Positions 11,724 to 24,700 of a DNA stretch of 64,000 nt are shown piece after piece; position 1 is the first letter of the stretch, and the number at the start of each line of letters is the position of its first letter. A program made the position numbers and the translations under genes. A model generated the notes under the pieces. It was not told where the DNA came from, did no database searches, and saw nothing but the letters and a program-made list of their open reading frames with translations. Source of the DNA: Antedon mediterranea (lineage: Eukaryota; Echinodermata; Crinoidea; Comatulida; Antedonidae); NCBI RefSeq assembly GCF_964355755.1, contig NC_092671.1:36907304-36971303 (forward strand). The letters are read 5' to 3'.

Positions 11724-13454
11724 TAACTGAAAATCCATTTTTTTATTTTTACTCTTTTTAATTTGAATTAAAGCCTAAAAAAACTATAATTTCATTAATT
11801 AAACAATAAAATCATACTTTAATAACATAAAATACAGTAATTGAAATGACAAAACATAAAGCCTACAAAGTTTCTAAATAGCCTAGTCTTAAATGAAAGC
11901 CAATCCGGTCTTGGACACCCGAATGAGGCTTTCTCTTTCCTTGTTCACACAAAAAGAATACTTGGCTTCGGCCTACAGATTCTTGTCAGACAACACCCAT
12001 AATTTATTACTCATTGTTCATTAAAACTATAATTTGTATAAAAACCGGTCATACAAATGTAATAAATATATATTAGAGAATATAATGTAGTAACAAATAT
12101 GACATGAAATGTTTTCAAAGTAGAATATTTAAAGAAATAAGGCAACTCACGTGTCCTTTAGATTAAAAAAATGCTCTTTTTTCAACGACAATGAAACGGG
12201 GAAGTAAAGACAAAACGGTTTAGGGGTCAACATGACTTTACCTATTTTTTGTTAAATTATTTGTATTAAAATTGTAAAACTCATTGATTATAGAAAAATA
12301 ATAAATAAATAATAATATTTTATAATATTATAAATTATATTTATTAAAAGCAATAAAAAGAATGATTCTAATGTTTTACCAAATTTTATTAGGTGTGTAT
12401 ACCCCGAGTATAACCTTTTCCGGGTTCTTTCCGGGTATCAGACTATTTTTAACTTTGTTTTTTAAAAACGTGCATATCTTTGAATAAATAAACATAAAGA
12501 TAAAACAGCAAATTAAAATATGACTTAAATAGAATTCTTTATTTTAAATTCTTTAATTAAAATGTTAATATCAATTTGAAATTTAAAATTGCAGAATGTT
12601 GTTACATAATGTAAAAGGTTACACGGTGGGTCATATACTAGTCATTCATGCATAACGTTATGCAATACTGCTGTACCATGTGATTACAGTGTATAATTAT
12701 TCAACAGCAGTATTCAAATTAACAAGTGTGTTCCTTTGTTCTATGTTGGTTAAAAATTCCTCAATGTGATTTGTTTCATCGGCGATTCAAATTAGCAAAT
12801 GGGTTATTAAATTTTAAGGTTAGAATAGAGTAAATGCTAGGCGAGAGGTATAAATGTAGAGTAAATATTAAAATATGATGAAACTATCATCACATTTTTG
12901 ATAGACCTTTGCTGTCTAAGTCTTAGGGCCTAGGCCTAGCCTGTGCCCTCCCCTGGCTATCTAGGAAAGGATAGGCCTTTTGTACAAAATAATTTTGCAT
13001 ATATTATAAAGACAAAAACAGTTAACCAATCCTCTGTTGATAATATTCAATGCCTTCTATCTAATTGACCATTCTTTTATGGTTTTTAGATAAATATTTT
13101 TGTTTGTTTAGGACAATAATTATGATCAATGAATCTTCAAAGTAAATCATTATCTGACATTAAAATAAAATGGCTTATTTATTCAAACATTATCTTTTAA
13201 TTGCAATTAACACCTTTTTACCATTACTCTTTTTTCTATGACTTATTTTGTACTTGTTTGATGACACTTAAAACCATGAGAATGCTTTAATTAATTCTGT
13301 CGACCATTTTTTTTAAAAACAGGATTTGGAAAATCAATTCATGGTATGGAAACTTCATAAATGATTTCACTATCATTTCAAACGCAAGATGCTTCCTGAA
13401 AGTTTTTAACATTTTATTTGCTTTAAATTTTGAATACGAGTAGTATTTGAAAAA
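11724..13454. other. AT-rich sequence upstream of MTFMT
   Basis: No exon, repeat array or element end was recognised. A CTAGGCCTAG cluster lies at about 12926-12940. The MTFMT promoter is presumably in the right half, but no TATA or initiator could be assigned. Confidence 0.4.
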
Positions 13455-16400
13455 ATGTATAGATTTCATAGACATTTATTAAAACTATGTTCAATAAAGC
13501 CCTATCATAAGATTGTCAATGGTTACTGCAAGTCACAACGTAGAAATTGGAAAATTTTGTTTTTCGGTACCGATTCTTTCTCCTTAGAAACACTGAAGTT
13601 ACTCAATGAAAACAGGTGAGGACTGAAGATAAATTTTAATTAAAAACAAGGTTTTCTGACTTTTGAGGTTTTCATAGTGAGAGTCATAAATAAATTATTC
13701 TGTGACATTCATCATTTAAACTTGGAGATAAAAAACATATGGAAAACTACGTAACTTTAATAAATAATGACTAAATTAAAATGGAATCCCTTTAAAAATA
13801 AATACATTGAATAGAAATAAAGAACCAAAACAGATTAGCTACAGTAATACAGAAACGACAGTAAACCTTTGCAAATATTATTTATATTTTCCATATATTT
13901 AATGAAATTGATATTTTTTCTTTTATAAGCATTTGCTTCTTGAATTTTCTCCTTTTCTTTGTTTAAATCAGTTATTTTAAATTTTTTGTTATATTGAAAT
14001 TTAATTCATCGGTCAAAGAAAATAAAAGAAGTTGTCACTGTCATCAAAATGCATTTTTCTTTTTTTAGAAAGAAAGATGGATTGGTTTGTGAACTCCAAG
14101 TTGTCTGTGCTAGTAAAGTAAGTAGAAAAAGAAAGGGTGCAAAATATAAATGCTCTTGCAGTAACAGCTATTGTTCTACTAATTCATTTTGTGCTTTTTA
14201 CATTTTCTGTTGATTGTTCAGTACTTTAGAGGCACCCGCATTTTGCGCTATATAAATTGAACATTATTATTAATCTAATTTTTTAAATTATTTAGTTTGT
14301 CAAAGTTCGGCGTAAGTTGAAGCAGGTTTCTCCCGTGTGGACTTACGTGCAAGACAACGATTTGAAGACTATACCATGGCCGGTGGTTGATAAACAGAGT
14401 CTGAAAGGTTTTGATGTTGGTGTACTGTCATCTTTTGGCCATCTTATACCATCTGACGTTCTAGATTCACTACCACTGTAAGTGTCAACTATGTTTAAGA
14501 ACTATTTATTTATCTGTGTTTACAATACCAGTACAGGGCCGTAGCCACCAGTACAGTTGGTAAGGTTTCACCCTGACCACTTTTTCACAGAGGCTTTTGA
14601 CAACCCTGTGGCTATAGACTTGCTCCAAGTCTGTATTTATTATCTTTTTTTATGCCATTCCATACGTCATCGTTTTGATTTTTGTCATGAGTATCCAAAC
14701 TCAAGTAATACACGTATGAAACACCATATGTGCAAAAATGTTTATATTTTTACTAATATTAAGACAAAACTTCGTCTGGAGCCCAGACTACCCTGTGACT
14801 TGAACAAAGATTGTTCCCTTTTCTTGCGAAAACCGAACCACTTTGTTTCTTATGGCTACAGCACTGCAGTATGGTAGTTGCAAAAGGATATTGTCACCTG
14901 TTGTTTAAAGATGCCACCAAAGTGAATGATGAATTAAATTACATTTTAGTAAACATTACATTTAGTTTGACAAAGTAAATACTGTACATTTACTTTAATT
15001 ATGAACTGTAATCTAAACCATAGTAGATGTTACAATTAGTTCAGAAAGAGTTCACACATTTGATTACCAATACCAGACAAATTGAAATATATACAGTTAT
15101 TGTAAAGCTCTGTCTACACTATCAAATTAGTTTGACAAAATAAGTGTGATGTGCCAAAATATGGTAGCGATATATTAAAAATTATGGTAGTGATATGATG
15201 ATCATCATGTCCATATATGGGCACATCATATTTTGTTGTCACATAAAGTTTAATAGTGTAGACAGGGCTTAACTGAACTACAAACTCATAAATATATAAT
15301 GTGGCCATTTTGCAGTGGTATTATAAATGTACATCCCAGCTTACTTCCACGTTGGCGAGGTGCCAACCCAATCATGCATGCTATACTTAATGGTGACAAG
15401 GAGACTGGAGTAACCATAATGCAACTTAGTGAAAGGTAAGCATGTATATTGTGGTGGAGCTGTAGTTGGTGCTTGCCTTCCAATCCAAAGATCCAGGATT
15501 CAATTCTGACCAGGTGCCATGGTTGTACACTATCAGTATCAAAATAATTTGACAAAAAAAAGTGTGATGTGGCCAAATATGGTAGTGATATGACATCACT
15601 ATGTCTATATATATGAGCACATCACATAAAGTTTGATAGAGACAGAGCTTAAGCCTCAAATAAGACTTAATTTATAAGCATGATAAATTATAAAATAGTT
15701 ATATCCATCTTGTAATTGGCGATTTGCTTACTGTTGAATGCGTATGAAATAAATGTGTATATAAATAAGAAAGATTGAAGGCAGTCTAGTATATAGAGTA
15801 TATTACACCTCCATTCATCGGACACCAATTTTAAAGGGGGCGCTATATACTGTATGTTTTAACAGACAACTCCTATTCAGAGTACACTTTGTTTGATAAG
15901 GTTTTGATAATAAATCTGTACTCTTATACAGTAGCCATTTTTGTATTTCATCATAATTCAAATATTTAATATATATTAAAATAACATTTTATTTTAGGTT
16001 TGATTGTGGACCTATATTAAATCAAAAACACTATCCTGTTCCTGCTAAGTGTACTGCTGCTGATCTGAGACAATTACTTGCCAAAGAAGGTGGAGCTCTA
16101 GTGAGTGGAACGTCATCATACATGTTACTAAAAATAGAACAGTACACTCATTTGCTTTCAAACCATTATTATAATTGTTCAACCGGATTTGCTCATTAGG
16201 GCCAATATAGTATGTTTGCAACAGATAACATGATAGAGCGTGGTTCCCACTAGCGATGCAACACAAGGACGTAACGCAACGCAAGTGAATTGACCAATCA
16301 CAAGCGATGGCTTATTCGCTTGTGATTGCTAACTGTCTATAACTTTGCTTGTCATTGGTTAAAACGCTTGCGTTGCGTTTACGTCCTTGCGTTACATTCT

Positions 16401-17772
16401 AGTGGGAACCAAGCTTAACAGTTGTATCTCTGCTTCCACTACTGCAGTGTAAATTGTAAACAGTCGAAATTGATGGCAGCAAATATAATTAATAGGTAGT
16501 TCAGTAAATGTTAAAATGCTAGGCATACTATTTTCTAATACAAACTGTATAGTAGACTTACTGTCCGTATACTATTTATGTCATGTGTAAAAAGAGTAAT
16601 ATGCTCTAAAGCTCTGTCTACACTATCAAACTTTATGTGACAAAAAAAATGTGCCCATATATGGACATGAAGTCATAGCACTAACATATTGGGTATATCA
16701 CTACGATATTTGGGCACATCACACTTTTTGTGAAACTAGTATGATAGTGTAGACTTTGTTGTTTCAGTTAATAGAAACACTGAGAGATCTTGAACAATGT
16801 ATTGCTAACAAGAGGGAACAGGATGAAAGAGAAGTGGTGGATGGTAGGTACAGTAATTATTACGTTGTATAGCTTTTGTGTTCTATGAAATTTTATTAAT
16901 CAAATTAAGTAATGACAAAAATATAGAGGTTTACAAAGGTTTATGAAAAATAAAAATTAAACATATTTAATTAATTAATTTTTAAAATGTTTAGCACCCA
17001 AACGAAAGCCAGGGATTGAAATAGTGGATTGGAGTAAGAGTTGTGAAAGTATTTCCCGATTATATCGTGCAATATCAGATGAGGTGAGTTATAAATATAT
17101 AGTCATAAAAATAAGTAGTCATTTTAATCATGTACTATAGAACATTACTGAACAAAGAATAATTTTGTATGTTTAAATTTGTTATTTTTAGGTAACATTA
17201 CAGACTGTTTGGAAGGGTGATGTGGTCAAATTGAGCAAAATGGTAACAGTGGAATCACAAAGCATAGGTTTGTTGAAAAATATATCTACATTATCAAACT
17301 TTGTGTGAAAAAAAATGTGATGTGCCCATATGATGATGTCATATCACTACCATATTTGGACATATCACTACCATATTTGGGCACATCACACTTTTTTGTC
17401 ACATAAAGTTTTATGGTGTAGACAGAGCTTAACTGTTGCTAGATGAACAATTTTAGGCAAGGTGAGGCTTGGTATATATGATGATGCCTGCCTATTAATG
17501 CATGTGTTTCTTACAACAAAACTTCTCAACTCAAACCATGTTAAGTTTATATTCTTTTTATAGGCATCAGTGATGTTGTTGCAGGTCAGATAAGCTACTC
17601 AAAATCACACAAGGCCCTGTGTGTTCATTGCAGAGATGGGTGGTTAGGATTCCAAGAGATTGTGTTCAATGGGAAACGGTTATCAGCAGCAGATTTCAAC
17701 AACGGTTTCTTAGCAGGGCCTAAAATCAAAACAGTTGAAATATTTCAATCAAACATAGATGATAAATCGTGA
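13455..17772 (+). CDS. MTFMT: Mitochondrial methionyl-tRNA formyltransferase
   Basis: Nine exons: 13455-13615, 14069-14117, 14296-14477, 15316-15435, 15998-16100, 16768-16843, 16995-17083, 17192-17267 and 17564-17772. All are GT-AG and in phase, giving 354 aa. The enzyme formylates Met-tRNA(Met) with 10-formyl-THF so that mitochondrial translation can start. Residues 1-33 lack D/E and are rich in K/R/H, as a mitochondrial presequence should be. FFGTD (36-40) opens the formyltransferase fold. [12 protein letters not shown] (135-146) is the family signature. The catalytic triad is intact: N135, H137 and D173 in FDCG, with the same H-to-D spacing as bacterial Fmt (H108/D144). The C-terminal tRNA-binding domain ends normally, without the extra basic tail of the human protein. 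MITE-A copies sit in introns 3, 4, 5 and 8. Confidence 0.96.
15104..15271. mobile_element. MITE family A (MTFMT intron 3)
   Basis: The ends AAGCTCTGTCTACACTATCA and GTGTAGACAGGGCTTA are inverted. Inside, ATGTCCATATATGGGCACAT forms the centre. It ends 44 bp before exon 4. Confidence 0.9.
15448..15765 (+). mobile_element. tRNA-SINE family S2 interrupted by MITE A
   Basis: The head (TGGAGCTGTAGTTGGTGCTT, GGATTCAATTCTGACC) and the tail (CTCAAATAAGACTTAATTTA, TTGGCGATTTGCTTACTGTT) match the uninterrupted copy at 61.47-61.65 kb. Between them (about 15524-15652) lies a MITE-A copy ending in GATAGAGACAGAGCTT. The MITE is therefore the younger insertion. Confidence 0.85.
16237..16416. mobile_element. 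Short MITE, tips GTGGTTCCCACTAG
   Basis: GTGGTTCCCACTAGCGATGC at the left and CATTCTAGTGGGAACCAAGC at the right are inverted. Inside are paired CAAGGACGTAACGCAACGCA and TGCGTTGCGTTTACGTCCTT. It is a 180-bp hairpin in MTFMT intron 5. Confidence 0.8.
16609..16759. mobile_element. MITE family A abutting MTFMT exon 6 acceptor
   Basis: Its left end is AAAGCTCTGTCTACACTATC. Its right end GATAGTGTAGAC runs straight into TTTGTTGTTTCAG, the acceptor of exon 6 at 16768. The branch point of this intron may lie in MITE sequence. Confidence 0.85.
17279..17431. mobile_element. MITE family A abutting MTFMT exon 8 donor
   Basis: It begins about 11 bp after the exon 8 donor (GT at 17268) with ATCTACATTATCAAACTTTG and ends GTGTAGACAGAGCTTA. 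The centre has two CATATCACTACCATATTTGG-type modules. Confidence 0.85.
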
Positions 17773-17811
17773 CATAGAGATTAGTTGTATGATACTGTAT
17801 ATAGATTTGCG

Positions 17812-17817
17812 AATAAA
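17812..17817 (+). terminator. Probable MTFMT polyadenylation signal
   Basis: AATAAA lies 40 bp after the stop codon, followed by a GT-rich stretch (TTGTGTTGAAAG). It would give a very short 3' UTR. Confidence 0.6.
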
Positions 17818-17819
17818 AG

Positions 17820-18777
17820 AATTGTGTTGAAAGATATCATTTTGTGTTCTATTAGGTGAACTTGTGCAACTGCACAGCTTAATTTGTCAGCACAACCTTT
17901 GGGCTGGCCAAGACATTTGGTCCCACATGATCCACAAGGCACTTGCTTTAGTAGCCCGGTTTATAATACATGATACACTTGTTTTCAAAAATTCCTTTTT
18001 GAAAACAAGTGTAAGGTTGTAACTTTCTGTAACTTTCATCAACAACTGACAAGATCTACTGTGTATACTATAACTACAACATGTAAAGTTAATATCATTT
18101 ATTTCACAACAAATATAAAATATCAGGAATAAATTTATATAATTTATAATAAACTATAATTACATAATATACATATTTTTAATACATACAACACTAGAAT
18201 ACAGTAAATAGATCAAAAATTGGAATTAAAACAATTCATTTAAAATTGATAGTTACAGTAAAAGATTATTTTGCAAATGCATATATTGTTTTTATACTAT
18301 CAAACTTTATGTGACAAAAACATGTGATGCGCCCATATGGACATGATGATGTGATATCACTATCATATTTGGGCACATCACACTTTTCTTGTCAAAATAG
18401 TTTGATTGTGTAGACAGCTTTACAGTATTGAGGTATAAAATCCTTATAGGGCACCAATATTCACAAAATTGAAATTTTAAAATTTGTCCATTTTGAGCTT
18501 AAAAGCTATTTTTTAGATTCACTGTAATACTATGGGATACATTAATGTTTTATGTCATAAGTTTTGTTCTGGTTTGTCTTGGATACTCCACAAACATTTT
18601 AAAATCCTTGTCGCGACTTTCCCTTGAATCCGTTGGCGACAGCGACGAGTCCAAACTCGGAGGAAGCTCATTATATTCGGTTAATATTGATGCGCTTGAG
18701 AGATTACACAGGGTAGGTATTTGTGTTCTGTGCGTTATTCTCATTTGAGCTCTCTCTGCAGATCCTCGTTGGCCAAC
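17820..18777. other. Convergent MTFMT/CEP152 intergenic and 3' UTR region
   Basis: Only AT-rich sequence was seen, apart from a MITE-A copy (about 18290-18425) and a GC-richer island at about 18595-18715 that is open on both strands. On the minus strand AATAAA occurs near 18100, a possible CEP152 poly(A) signal. Confidence 0.5.
18290..18425. mobile_element. MITE family A
   Basis: CTATCAAACTTTATGTGACA on the left, GTTTGATTGTGTAGACAGCT on the right, and ATATTTGGGCACATCACACT inside. Probably within the CEP152 3' flank. Confidence 0.8.
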
Positions 18778-21700
18778 TTATCTGAAACTTGACTGCGTGG
18801 ATAGTTGTGGGTCACGGCCAGAATTTCTAGCAGAAATGTTATCAGCATATTGTGAAGGTATTCTATTAATAGAGCTGTTTGAAGTGTTTAATAGTTTATT
18901 ATCACACGGTTTTGATTGTAACGAATTGGAATAGTAAGTCTTATCTTTCTGATTGTCTGAACTACTAGATTGTCCTTTCTCATGTCTTCTTGAACGAACT
19001 GTTATATTTCCACCAGTTTTACTTTGATCCGTATGACTTCTGGTGTTAAAAGACTTGATTGTCTGAGGAACACCAGCTTTTTGTGGTGAAGATGACATTG
19101 GTTTCTCTGGCATTGGGTTAAATTCTCTTGGGGACATTGACAAGGACTCCAAACTACCAAAATTGATATCACTCCTGTTTTTTTCTGATGAAGAATGTTT
19201 AGATGATTGAAGATGTCTTCTAGAATCTGTAGGATCAGATCTACGATGATTAAGCTCGCCATCTGTATCCAGAAAGCTGCTAAGACTAGACTCGCTGCTC
19301 CACTGTTTCTTTAAGTTGACAAGAGGTCTAGAAGATACTTTTGAATCGTGCTGATCTGCAATTGATGTCATTTGATTAGATTTTGAGGAAGATGTTTCAT
19401 GGTGATGCTGCCTCTCCAGACTTCTTGTGACACCCTCAGGATGGAAGTTTAAACTGGTTGTTTGTTGTGCTCTTTCTGGTGATAACTCCAGTGCACTAGC
19501 CATAGCTGCCAGTTTGTTTGCAGTACTTAGCATGGTTCCTGCACCATTGCTGAAATTACATAAAAATAAACTTAATATTACTCTATTATTGGTTAGATGT
19601 TTTACTACTCTGACACAAAACATAGCAAGTAATTTTTGGATGGACCCTGACTTCTAGATCACTACTCTATACCACCAAGCTTGGCCAAGTAACTTGACTA
19701 AGCAATTATCATATTATATGTGTGGTCAATATGACATGACCTTACCTTTGACCTTTTCTGTCATCTTCAAGGAGCTGTTGCAAACATTGCAGATAATACT
19801 TGCGAAGCTTCTTGGCCGTTGCGTGTCGTTCTTTGATAACCTCTTTGCGCACTGTTTCTCGACACTGCTCCCGTGTCTTCTCTACATGTTGTAGAACATC
19901 ATCTGATGTACAAAAGTAATGATAATTTTACGGTCAATTCTGAATGCATCGTTTCAAGTCTTAACATATTTTTTTGGATAAGCAATGTGTGTCAACATAC
20001 CTTTTATTTTGTTTACTGTTGCCAAGTAATGTGATCGGAGTTCTTGGAGTCCATCTGTTGCATCAGAAGGTGTATTCATTGTTTGCGTCTAAAATTATGA
20101 TAAATAACAAATACATTAGTTCCTCCTAAAGCTCTGTTTACACTATCAAATTTTATGTGAAATGTGATGTGCCCATATATGGACATGATGATGTCATATC
20201 ACTACCATATTTGGGCATATCACTACCATATTTGGGCATATCACTATTATATTTGGGCATATCACAACCCTATTTGAGTACATCACACCTTTTTGTCACA
20301 TAAAGTTTGGTAGTGTAGACAGAGCTTAAGTTTCATATAATATAAGTCAAGATAATAATAATTGGGGATGGGGGAATTAGGTTGAGTTTACAACTTCGTT
20401 TTACCATTTTTAGGCCCTGAGCTCCTCTACCCGCTATTTAAAAAAGTTTGATAGTGTAGATAGAGCTTAAGATTAATTATGTTTTAATTGATAAAAAAAG
20501 TTATAAAAAACAAACAAAAAATAAATACAATAAACAAACCTGAATACTGTTGTTAGAAACCTTAACGTGCTCCAAACGCCATCGTTTACGTTCTTGCGTA
20601 TGTTTTTTCTCCTGTGTGTCTATAGCAACTGTATGTCTTCGTTGTAATTCGGCCATTTTAGCTTGCATCGTCTCCATAGCAACTGATCCCTCACTTCTTA
20701 GCTGATCTTTTAGATGTTCTAACTCTTTGTTCATAGTGTACTCTGTCTGTTCTAACTCCTTTTCTGTCATTTTAAGCTTTCGTTGCAATCTTTGTCGTTC
20801 CAACTGTGCTTTTTCAATTAGTTTGTTATGCTCTCTTGTAAACTTTCTTTTATAACTTTCTACCTTCTCTTCCATCTTTTGTTTTGATTCCTCCGCTTCT
20901 TCTAATTTCAGAAGTAGTCTGTGTTTCTCTTCTTCCCAAGTGTCGTGTGCTAGGTTTGTTTTTCTTGAAGCATCATTATGATTCTAAGATGAAAAATTAA
21001 AAACATATATGAACACAATTAAATAAAATATATTTTCAATGTTGAATAAGAAGAAAAACTCTAGTTAGTGTTTGGTGCTCGTTGAAGGGATCAGCGTAAT
21101 TCAACTTTGAGTATGATGCTGGGCTATGTTCTATTTACCATATTATATTCTTTCTGAGTTTCTTCTTGTTGTTTAATAATTCTTTCTTTTTCTTTTTCAA
21201 GAGCATTCAATTGGTCAGTATACCTCTCTTCTAATGCTTGCCTTTCCTATTATTGAAAAACACATTTAAATAATGTGATGATTTGAATAATGTTATGTCA
21301 TATCACTACCATATTTAAGCATATCACAACCAAATTTGATAGCGTAGACAGAGCTTAATGAAAATTATGCAGTTTTTCACCTTTTGCCACCTAGCCTGCT
21401 CTTCATTAACCTTTTCTTCAACAGCATCTCGTTTACTAACACTCCATTCTTCCAAAAGTTTAGTTCTTAACTTTGCTTCAGAAATACTGTGTTCAAGATC
21501 CCTTTGTTTTAATATCTTTGTCTGAAAACAAATAAAAATCACCTGATAAAAAACTCATTAGCACTTATTTCAGATAAGGTATAAAGATTTAAAAGGTAGA
21601 AAGAACAATAAACACCAATTGATAGACAGAGAAATCAGTAAACACTACCTTCTCATTATCAAATGCCTCTCTTGCTGATTTCAGAGCTTCCGTCAGAACA

Positions 21701-24700
21701 ACCTTCTGTTCTTCCAAAGTCATCTGGAGACTATCATCATTATCTCTCCTAAGTCTATCCAGTGCATCCTGCTTTTCCTGATCTTTCCTCTTCTTCAGTG
21801 CTTCTATTTCCTGGTATTTCTTTTCCTCCAACACCTCCATTTCTCGTTTCCAGGATGTCTGTAGCTGTGACAACCGTCTGGAACTGTCCCTTGACCCATG
21901 AAGTTTTTCAATTTCTTGACTCCACTCCACTTTGGCAACCATCACTGCATCTTTGATTTTCTTTTGGACGTCTGAACTTCCTAGAATGCTTTCTCGTTCT
22001 TTCTCTAAGGCGCTGGCGACTAGTTCTTTGAGAGTGATCTCCTGTTTAGACTGCCATTCAGATTCTCCTCTAGACAATGCTGCCCTCACTGCAGATTCAA
22101 TCTCATCAGCATGAGTTGTCTTCAAAAGGTCTTTTTCTTGAGAAAGTTTCTGCTTATATTCTTCCATCACTTCTTTTCTTACTGAAGTAACTTTATCTTC
22201 TAGGTTTTTGTTGACTTCAGCTTCAAGCCTAGCCTCCCATTCAGCTTCGGCTGCTTTGGTTGCACTCTCTCTGGCCTGTCTCTGAGCTGACAACATCCAA
22301 TCAGCCTTTGCCAAAGATAACTAACAAAGACACAAGTAAAAATTCAAACAAAGGCACAATATTCCTTCTCTTCATTTCTTTTCCTTATTGTAAACCTTCT
22401 AGTTGTAGTAACATTGAAGCCGATTCCACTAGGCAAATTTGTTTATCAAAAGTGTCAGCTTATATGCCAGCGTAGAGAGGAATTTGGAAGATGGGAACAT
22501 GAATATGCATGCGTATAAGCTGACACTTTCAATTAACGGGAACAAATTTGCCTAGTCGAAATTCAGCTTTACTTGTCGAATCGGAAACAAGGTTCCAGAA
22601 GTTTTAATCTAACCAAAACCACAACAGAACTATTCCAATGAATAACCCACCTACATATGTAAACAATATGATTTGCACTGTTGGAGGGTTTGGTTATTTC
22701 ATTCCAGACATTTCTTACCTTTTCTTCTACCAATTTTTCAACTTCCTCATCCTTCACTTCCATAATCTTTTTCCGTGAGATTGCCATGGCAACACGATTG
22801 TCAGTTTCCAAAGAATTTTTTATATTATTCAATTTCTCTTCATTGTGTTTTTCAAGTTCTTCAATTGTCTACCAAAATGATAAGACGCATTTAATATTTA
22901 AAATATTATTTTATAGAAGGAGAGAAAAAGTTCTCAACAGGCTACTGAATGAAGTTTTGATTGTTGAGATGCTCGCCTACATATCCCAGGATCATACTGT
23001 AGGGTCAAATCCTGTCAGATAAAGAATTTGTTTATCTTGTCTTGTGAACAGGGTTACCTCATTTAAAGGACAATGAAGGAACTTTATGCCCAAATATGGT
23101 AGTGATAATATGCCCAAATATGGTAGTGATAATATGCCCAAATATGGTAGTAATATGACATCATCATGTGTCCATATATGGGCACATCACATTTTTTTGG
23201 TCACATAAAGTTTGATAGTGTTGACAGAGCTTTAGAGATATGCCTAAATTGAAAAAAGTAATATGACTACACAACAATTTTGTTTTACCTGCTTTAGTTG
23301 TCTTTCTGCATTTTCTGTCATCTTTGATCGTACTGTATCTTCAATTTTGTTTTTCTCCTCACAGACTTTGACATAAAGATCCTTGACATCATCTAATTCC
23401 TTTACTATTCTATCATTTTCTTCTCTGAAAAGAAAAAAAAAAGTTTTAATCACAGAATGAAGTTGTATAAATTCAATGTTGTTAAAGGTAAACAAAAACT
23501 AAGTGAATATTTCTATGTTTAACACTCACTTGAGTTGTTGAAGACGATGTCCATACGCTTCTTTGAGGGTTACTTTTTCATCTTCCCATTCTCTCACCAT
23601 CTCTTGTCGTAGGTTTTTTGATGAGTCCTCGTGAAGTTGAAGAACAGCTGTACGACATCTACGAAGAATGGCATAAGATTGAAATAAAAATTGTGAGATA
23701 TGTAAGATAGAGGACACAGAAATACCAAAATTTCACGAACAAGTTAATTTACGGTAATAATAAACAACAAAGGTAATCTTTCCTCAAGGTCTGTCGTCTA
23801 CACTGTGATGTGCCCATATATGGACGGACATGATGATGTCATATCACTACCATATTTAGGCATATCACTACTATATTTGGGCACATCACACTTTTTTGTC
23901 AAACTAGTTTGATAGTGTAGACAGAGCTTAAGGAGTTCTTCAATAGAACCAGAAGGAAAACTATTTATTATTATCAAAACACAGATTTCATTTCTTTACG
24001 AGTGTCTACTGTAAAGCTCTACACTATCAAACTAGTTTAACAAAAAAAGTGTGATGTGCCCAAATATGGTAGTAGTATGCTTAAATATGATAGTGATATG
24101 ACATCATCATGTCCATATATGGGCACATCACATTTAGTTGTCACATAAAGTTTGATAGTGTAGACAGAGCTTAAAGTATTACCTGTCAACAGCCGTTTTG
24201 CTATCTTCATCATGTTGCGTAATCATCTCAGACATCTGAATCTTCAGCTCTGCATTCTTTTTGGACAACTCTTCCGTCTTCTTCTCCAGTTCTTGCAAAG
24301 ATGATTTTAGCTTCTATAAAGAAAAACAATTTCTAATAATAATCAATTTTATTCTCCAGGTGGAATGCCATCCTGAGATGAAAGCGCATTGTCTTTTTCA
24401 TTTCGGAATACCATGATGGCATATCCATAGCAAAAAAGAAGCTTAATCTAAGAAATCATTGTACTGATAACCAAAAAAAAAACAAAAAGGATTGAGGTTG
24501 TACAGAATAACTGTCAAAATATATAAAGTCAGTGCAACACGGCATTTCACTGTATGTGCATTCTTGACACTTTAAGAACGTGGCGATTAATGGCCATGAT
24601 CAAAGAATTACTACTTGCGTTCTTGTTGTAATTAGTCAGTACAGTTTTTTTTAATGTATACATAATTTTACTTTCTATGAACCAGAGATCCCGAAATAAA

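Noticed and set aside
18550-18748. Certain final exon of CEP152
   Set aside because: The main CEP152 frame already ends at 18778 and no matching donor was found; kept only as a finding.
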